Source of the DNA: Rhodospirillales bacterium
GTDB lineage: Bacteria > Pseudomonadota > Alphaproteobacteria > Acetobacterales > Acetobacteraceae
Reading direction: 5' to 3'
NCBI GenBank assembly: GCA_028866335.1
Contig: JAGWIL010000059.1
Coordinates: forward strand, 1 to 8,695
Length of the DNA: 8,695 bases
This document shows, in pieces, positions 7,464 to 8,695 of this stretch; the first letter of the stretch is position 1, and each line of letters starts with the position of its first letter. Position numbers and translations under genes: made by a program. The notes beneath the pieces were generated by a model. The model saw only the letters and a list, made by a program, of their open reading frames with translations. It did no database searches and was not told where the DNA came from.

Positions 7464-8612
7464 AAACAGGGATTGAGGCGATTCAGTGACCGGCGCGGAT
7501 ATGGGCGCAGGCGTTGTTTGCAGCCAGCGATTGGCGGCACGGCGGCAGGGTTGCTCGACAAACCCACGCAGCAAAATGGCGAGAATAAAGGTGAGCACTG
7601 TCATCATGGCGGCAAAGAGCAGCTTTTCGTTGGCGGGCTGCCAGCCAAAATGCTGGAAGCCCCGCATGGTGAGCATCTCGGCGATGGCGAAGCTCATATA
7701 AAAGCAATAGGAAAGCAAACCCAGAAAATGCAGCACCGGGCGGCGGCCCAACACAGGCGGCCGCTCGGCATCCGCGTGTAGATAAAACGTGAAAATCAGC
7801 GCCCAAAGCCCGATGACGATCACCAGATCGATGCCCAAAATCGCGCCGCCCAGCAACAGCACTCCGCCGATCCATAAAAACACATGGCGGGCAAATGCAA
7901 CATCCGCGGCGGCGGCGGCAACGCGACATGCCGCAATGCCCGCGATGAATTCAGGGAAGAAACGGAGAAGCCCCGCACCAAAGGCGAGGTTCAAGCTATG
8001 GCCGGAGAAAAAATAAATGACGCCGAGAATGGGGAAGGTGGCGATAACCACTTGCACGGAAACATCGCGAATAAAATAAGTGAGGATAAGGGCAAAAAGC
8101 GGAAATAGCAGATACCCCGCCCATTCCGAGCTGACCGACCAGGCCGGGTAGTTCCAGGCGCCGAAATTATCCGCCCCCCAGCCCTGCACCAGAAATAAAT
8201 TTTCGATCAACGTGGTGAAGCCAAAGCGTTGCGGCGAATGCGGCGGCATCCCCATTGCCGCGCCGCCGCCCACCAATGCCAACAGGATGAGGATTGTGGC
8301 CAGATGCACCGGGTAGATGCGCGCCAGACGCTTGGCATAAAACCGCAGCACCACGCCTTTATTGGCCCAGTGGAACTTGGTTTCAAACACGCTTTTTTGC
8401 ACGGCGTCGAATTCGCGATGCGTGTGCAGCAGAATCAGCCCGGAGAGGATGAAAAACCCATCCACGCCCATATAACCGTGGGTGATAATCGACGAGAACA
8501 TTCCCAGCGCCTGGGAGAAATGCAGATGCAGATCGACATGATAAATGAAAACCCAGGCCGCGAAGGCGGCACGGCAGATCGTAAGGTCGGTGATGTCTGG
8601 CTTCTGACTCAT
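7461..8612 (-). CDS. Acyltransferase 3 family membrane protein (OafA/YrhL-like)
   Basis: Polytopic inner-membrane protein of the acyltransferase-3 family. Members move acyl groups, often acetyl, onto sugars of lipopolysaccharide, exopolysaccharide, peptidoglycan or secondary metabolites. It is 383 aa from the ATG at 8612, typical length. Visible family marks are the Arg14...His25 pair in [28 protein letters not shown] (46-58), [11 protein letters not shown] (94-104), and [16 protein letters not shown] (156-171). There are many hydrophobic segments throughout, and the late FVEQPCRR (351-358) matches the usual E-P-R ending. The segment SYCFYMSFA (301-309) lacks the histidine often seen at this place. 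The start is a choice between ATG 8618 and ATG 8612. AGGG at 8622-8619 lies six bases before 8612 and directly abuts 8618, so 8612 is preferred. The gene ends eight bases before proS. The acceptor is unknown; the lolC/lolD partners suggest an envelope role, but that is inference. Confidence 0.9.
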   Translation of the reverse strand: MSQKPDITDLTICRAAFAAWVFIYHVDLHLHFSQALGMFSSIITHGYMGVDGFFILSGLILLHTHREFDAVQKSVFETKFHWANKGVVLRFYAKRLARIYPVHLATILILLALVGGGAAMGMPPHSPQRFGFTTLIENLFLVQGWGADNFGAWNYPAWSVSSEWAGYLLFPLFALILTYFIRDVSVQVVIATFPILGVIYFFSGHSLNLAFGAGLLRFFPEFIAGIAACRVAAAAADVAFARHVFLWIGGVLLLGGAILGIDLVIVIGLWALIFTFYLHADAERPPVLGRRPVLHFLGLLSYCFYMSFAIAEMLTMRGFQHFGWQPANEKLLFAAMMTVLTFILAILLRGFVEQPCRRAANRWLQTTPAPISAPVTESPQSLF

Positions 8613-8630
8613 CGGCATCCCTGCTCTAGA

Positions 8631-8695
8631 TCAATCCCGCCGCAGATAGAAGCAGCGGTAACCCTCATACGCAGGAAAAGACGCTGAAAGAAAGA
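8631..8695 (-). CDS. Possible C-terminal end of an unidentified upstream gene, partial
   Basis: On the minus strand one frame is open from the right window edge to a TGA at 8633-8631, encoding about 20 residues ending EGYRCFYLRRD. The aromatic and basic composition looks like a genuine protein end, and the stop lies 12 bp (18 bp for the preferred start) before the acyltransferase gene, a spacing like the other gene junctions on this strand. I cannot name the family from so few residues. A second frame of the same strand is also open and would stop as ATGA over the 8612 start, so the frame choice is not certain. Confidence 0.4.
   Translation of the reverse strand, partial: FLSASFPAYEGYRCFYLRRD

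Noticed and set aside
8229..8687. Plus-strand frame of 152 codons opposite the acyltransferase start
   Set aside because: It covers conserved acyltransferase codons on the other strand and its His/Gln/Arg-rich translation looks like a shadow.

Overview
The window reads as a densely packed, GC-rich alphaproteobacterial chromosome segment. Two features suggest Alphaproteobacteria: a short prolyl-tRNA synthetase (430 aa, no room for the bacterial editing insert), and the order proS, lolC/E-type permease, lolD with a single permease gene. The GC-rich, alanine- and glycine-rich protein style would fit Rhodospirillales or Acetobacteraceae, but that placement is inference. I see no rRNA, tRNA, CRISPR array, insertion sequence or phage signature. 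No stretch longer than about 80 bases lacks a gene.

Left half, plus strand (1-4246): a tight chain of four genes. The first is the catalytic C-terminal part of a FlaA1/CapD/PglF-type nucleotide-sugar 4,6-dehydratase, whose frame stays open to the left edge. It is followed after 11 bp by a DegT/DnrJ/EryC1/StrS-type sugar aminotransferase. Together these two look like the end of a surface-polysaccharide or glycan cluster that makes an amino-deoxy sugar nucleotide. One base after the aminotransferase stop begins a proline iminopeptidase. Its stop overlaps, as ATGA, the start of a secreted TAXI-type solute-binding protein with no TRAP permease in view.

Right half, minus strand (about 8695 down to 4243): the reading direction is right to left. 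At the right edge is a possible C-terminal tail of an unidentified protein. Next comes an acyltransferase-3 family membrane protein (OafA-like), then proS, a LolC/E-type lipoprotein-release permease and the ATPase lolD. Gaps are 18 bp or less and the last two junctions overlap (TGATG, then 8 bp), so this looks like one translationally coupled transcription unit. It combines envelope functions (lipoprotein export, O-acylation) with a core tRNA synthetase.

The two units converge head-on, and their last stop codons share one TTAA palindrome at 4243-4246. Overall this is mostly ordinary housekeeping and envelope content. The points worth a second look are the sugar-modifying pair, the orphan TAXI receptor coupled to a peptidase, the acyltransferase ahead of proS, and the shared stop codons. 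I did not find convincing evidence for a new defence, mobile or RNA-based system.
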